This document shows positions 30,430-32,014 of a stretch of 32,014 nt of DNA, piece by piece (the first letter of the stretch is position 1; every line of letters begins with the position of its first letter). A program made the translations under genes and the position numbers. Source of the DNA: Rhodovulum tesquicola (GTDB taxonomy: Bacteria > Pseudomonadota > Alphaproteobacteria > Rhodobacterales > Rhodobacteraceae); NCBI RefSeq assembly GCF_024128855.1, contig NZ_JAMYDV010000027.1, forward strand, positions 1-32,014, in the 5' to 3' direction. The notes beneath the pieces were generated by a model, which ran no database searches, was not told the DNA's origin, and saw only the letters and a program-made list of their open reading frames with translations.

Positions 30430-31037
30430 GCCTTACGCGCCGCAGTCTTCTGTCGATGTCGGCAATGGCTGGTCTGTCCGGATGCGGCGCCCTGTCCGCG
30501 GTATCGCGGGCGAGCAAGCCGCTTGACACCTACACCCTCTCGCCGCTTGGCCCTGCGGCGGCGCCGCGCACAGGCGCGGGCCATCTGGTCGTCGAACTGC
30601 CGACATCCGGGGGCGAGTTGTCCACGGATCGTATCCTCATCAAGATTTCACCCCGACAGGCGGAATATCTGCCCGATGCCCGCTGGTCCGAACCGACCCC
30701 GGCCATGGTGCAGACCCTGCTGGTGAATTCGCTCCTGAACCGCGGCGGGCTCCGCCTCGTCACGCGGGTCGGGGCCGGGCTCATGCCCGACCACACCCTG
30801 ATGACCGAGATCACGGCGTTTCAGGCCGAATTGATCGGCCCGGACCGGGCGCAGGTCCGAATCGCGCTTCAGTTGACCCTGATCCGCGAAGCCGACCGTT
30901 CGATCACCGGCACGCGGCGCTTCGGGGCAACCGTGGCGTCGGCGTCGGACGGCAGCGCAGCACTGATCGCCAGCCTCGACGCGGCCATGCAATCGGTGCT
31001 CGCCGAGGCCGTCGGCTGGGTGCAGGCAACGACCTGA
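30426..31037 (+). CDS. ABC-type transport auxiliary lipoprotein (PqiC-like)
   Basis: The protein has 203 aa with a lipoprotein signal that also has a twin-Arg start (MSLTRRSLLSMSAMAGLSGC, Cys20). The mature part has the features of the ABC_trans_aux/PqiC family (YTLSPLGPA; LVVELPTSGGELSTDRILIK; YLPDARWSEPTPAMVQTLLV). Such lipoproteins sit in the outer membrane and partner MCE proteins. The ATG overlaps the MCE gene stop by four bases (ATGA), completing a permease-ATPase-MCE-lipoprotein operon. The tail reads through to VGWVQATT with no defect. Confidence 0.92.
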   Translation: MSLTRRSLLSMSAMAGLSGCGALSAVSRASKPLDTYTLSPLGPAAAPRTGAGHLVVELPTSGGELSTDRILIKISPRQAEYLPDARWSEPTPAMVQTLLVNSLLNRGGLRLVTRVGAGLMPDHTLMTEITAFQAELIGPDRAQVRIALQLTLIREADRSITGTRRFGATVASASDGSAALIASLDAAMQSVLAEAVGWVQATT

Positions 31038-31115
31038 GGCCGGCTCGCGCGGCCCGCACCGCAGGATCGCGCGCGCCCTTGAAGGGGCCGCACCCTGCAG
31101 GCGGCGCCGGCCCGA

Positions 31116-31526
31116 CTAATGCGCCGGCGTCTGCTGGTGGGTCAGGCGCACCCAACTGGTGTCATCCCTCAGGTAGGTCGAGGTGCAGAGCGCCTCGCAG
31201 ATCGGATCGCCGCTGCGTTCGGCGGACACGCGATAGGCGAGGACCGCGACATCGCCCGTGCCCGTGAGATAGCGCTCGCTCATCACGACCGAGCGCCACC
31301 TCTGCGCGACGTCCCGTTCGCGCCAGAGCGCATCGCCCTGAAGGATGCCGGCCGGATAGGGAAAGACGAAGACGGCCCCCTTGGCGCTCATCCGGCGCGC
31401 GCTGTCCACGCCGCCGGTCCAGAACCGTTCCTCCATGTCCCAGAGGGCCGCTTCGTCCTGAGCGGGCAGGGACCCCGGCTTTCGGGCCGATGGCAGGCGG
31501 CGCTCGGGGCGCGATGCGGATATCAT
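31116..31526 (-). CDS. DUF4440/SnoaL-like (NTF2-fold) protein
   Basis: The protein has 136 aa. After a polar N-terminus the sequence LWDMEERFWTGGVDSARRMS, then AVFVFPYPAGILQGDA and LTGTGDVAVLAYRVSAER, ending YLRDDTSWVRLTHQQTP, follows the DUF4440 pattern of small NTF2-fold proteins. Members bind small molecules or have unproven enzyme roles. The ATG at 31526 overlaps the stop of the upstream gene (ATGA). It is convergent with the lipid-transport operon, about 80 bases from its end. Confidence 0.75.
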   Translation of the reverse strand: MISASRPERRLPSARKPGSLPAQDEAALWDMEERFWTGGVDSARRMSAKGAVFVFPYPAGILQGDALWRERDVAQRWRSVVMSERYLTGTGDVAVLAYRVSAERSGDPICEALCTSTYLRDDTSWVRLTHQQTPAH

Positions 31527-31942
31527 TCGCCCATCCCCGACGACCCGCCGAACATCATCTGTGCCAGGACAAAGAGTGCCGCGAGGATCGCCCAGAATGC
31601 GCCCGAGGTGACCGGAACGCCGATTTTCGCCGCAGCACCCTTGCTGCCGGGACGGGCGGCGCCTTCGGGAAGCAGACGGGTCAGGTCCCGCCCCACCGGC
31701 CCGTGGTCCTGCCCGAGCGCGGGCACGTCGCGAACGCGCGCCAGCAACAGACCGAACCGTGTCGCCGCTCCCTCCCGGCCCAGCGCGGCAAGCTCTGCCG
31801 CCTCCGCCCACGGGTCGAGGTTCAGTCGCGCCAGCGCCGACAGGACGGTCACCGCGCTGCCGCGCCTGTCCTCGCCGACATAGGCGTAGAGAAAGCGCTC
31901 GAACTCGGGCGGGTTCGGGTTGAGGATATTTGTGCTGGCCAT
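31523..31942 (-). CDS. Small C-terminally anchored membrane protein (139 aa)
   Basis: The protein starts MASTNILNPNPPEFERFLYA and ends with a hydrophobic segment (FWAILAALFVLAQMMFGG) close to the C-terminus, so it is probably tail-anchored with a cytoplasmic helical domain (VGEDRRGSAVTVLSALARLN; DPWAEAAELAALGREGAATR). I do not recognise a named family with certainty. GGAGCAGGA upstream of ATG 31942 is a fair ribosome site. It overlaps the DUF4440-like gene by four bases, so the two are one operon. Confidence 0.75.
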   Translation of the reverse strand: MASTNILNPNPPEFERFLYAYVGEDRRGSAVTVLSALARLNLDPWAEAAELAALGREGAATRFGLLLARVRDVPALGQDHGPVGRDLTRLLPEGAARPGSKGAAAKIGVPVTSGAFWAILAALFVLAQMMFGGSSGMGE

Positions 31943-32014
31943 TGTGGTCCTGCTCCCTGATCGAGGCTGTGCCGCATCCTGCAGCACGACGGTCCGGGCA
32001 TGACGCCAGGCGAC

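Noticed and set aside
31079-31113. GC-rich inverted repeats after the lipid-transport operon as a terminator
   Set aside because: Only a 6-bp stem with a long loop and no T-run; too weak to call.
1-32014. tRNA, rRNA or CRISPR features
   Set aside because: No cloverleaf, rRNA-like segment or regularly spaced repeat was seen by eye. A covariance-model scan was not possible here.

Overview
The window is GC-rich chromosomal DNA from an alphaproteobacterium, most likely of the Rhodobacterales type. The grounds are strong G/C third-position codon use, a full-length NdvB/ChvB-type cyclic beta-1,2-glucan synthase, an EcfG/RpoE2-like ECF sigma factor, and many small stress or envelope proteins typical of that group. 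The taxon is inferred from gene content only.

Layout. At 1-324 the window opens in mobile-element debris: the 3' end of an IS3-family element butted against the last 65 codons of an IS110-family transposase. From 741 to 2822 there is a run of small stress-type genes (CsbD, a Lys-rich 53-aa protein, DUF3309, a 77-aa conserved protein), a Crp/Fnr regulator and a 64-aa helical protein. An OmpA-like lipoprotein (3103-3747) and the 8.5-kb glucan synthase (4017-12503) follow. The synthase is preceded by a short CsbD-like gene whose stop overlaps its start. Two PRC-barrel proteins (13122-13997 and 14101-14460), a PHB-depolymerase-type esterase (14673-15884) and a 1438-aa CheB-CheR-PAS-kinase-REC-REC-LuxR protein (16068-20384) come next. 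The ECF sigma gene and a 108-aa companion (21224-22145) lead to a MacAB-like export operon on the minus strand (22256-25316). A second scrap region (25383-26666) holds an hsdM fragment, an IS110 transposase N-terminus fused in frame to the C-terminal half of a Crp/Fnr protein, and a paralogue of the 64-aa protein that has lost its stop. Two small membrane proteins then lead into an Mla/MCE-type lipid transport operon (27675-31037). The window ends with a DUF4440-like gene and a small membrane protein.

Most interesting signals. (1) The general-stress promoter motif GGAAC-N16-CGTT occurs in perfect form upstream of three transcription units, and a GGAAC-N17-TGTT variant lies before the CsbD-like/ndvB pair. 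One perfect site (1727-1753) is an inverted repeat that reads as a perfect promoter on both strands, between two divergent genes. With the EcfG-like sigma gene in the same window, this suggests a local general-stress-response island covering PRC-barrel proteins, a Crp/Fnr regulator and possibly periplasmic glucan synthesis. (2) The convergent pair Crp/Fnr gene and 64-aa gene exists twice. The second copy was broken by an IS110 element, giving a transposase-Crp chimera. (3) The large chemotaxis-like hybrid kinase carries a complete FixJ-type response regulator at its C-terminus, so sensing, phosphorelay and DNA binding may sit on one polypeptide.
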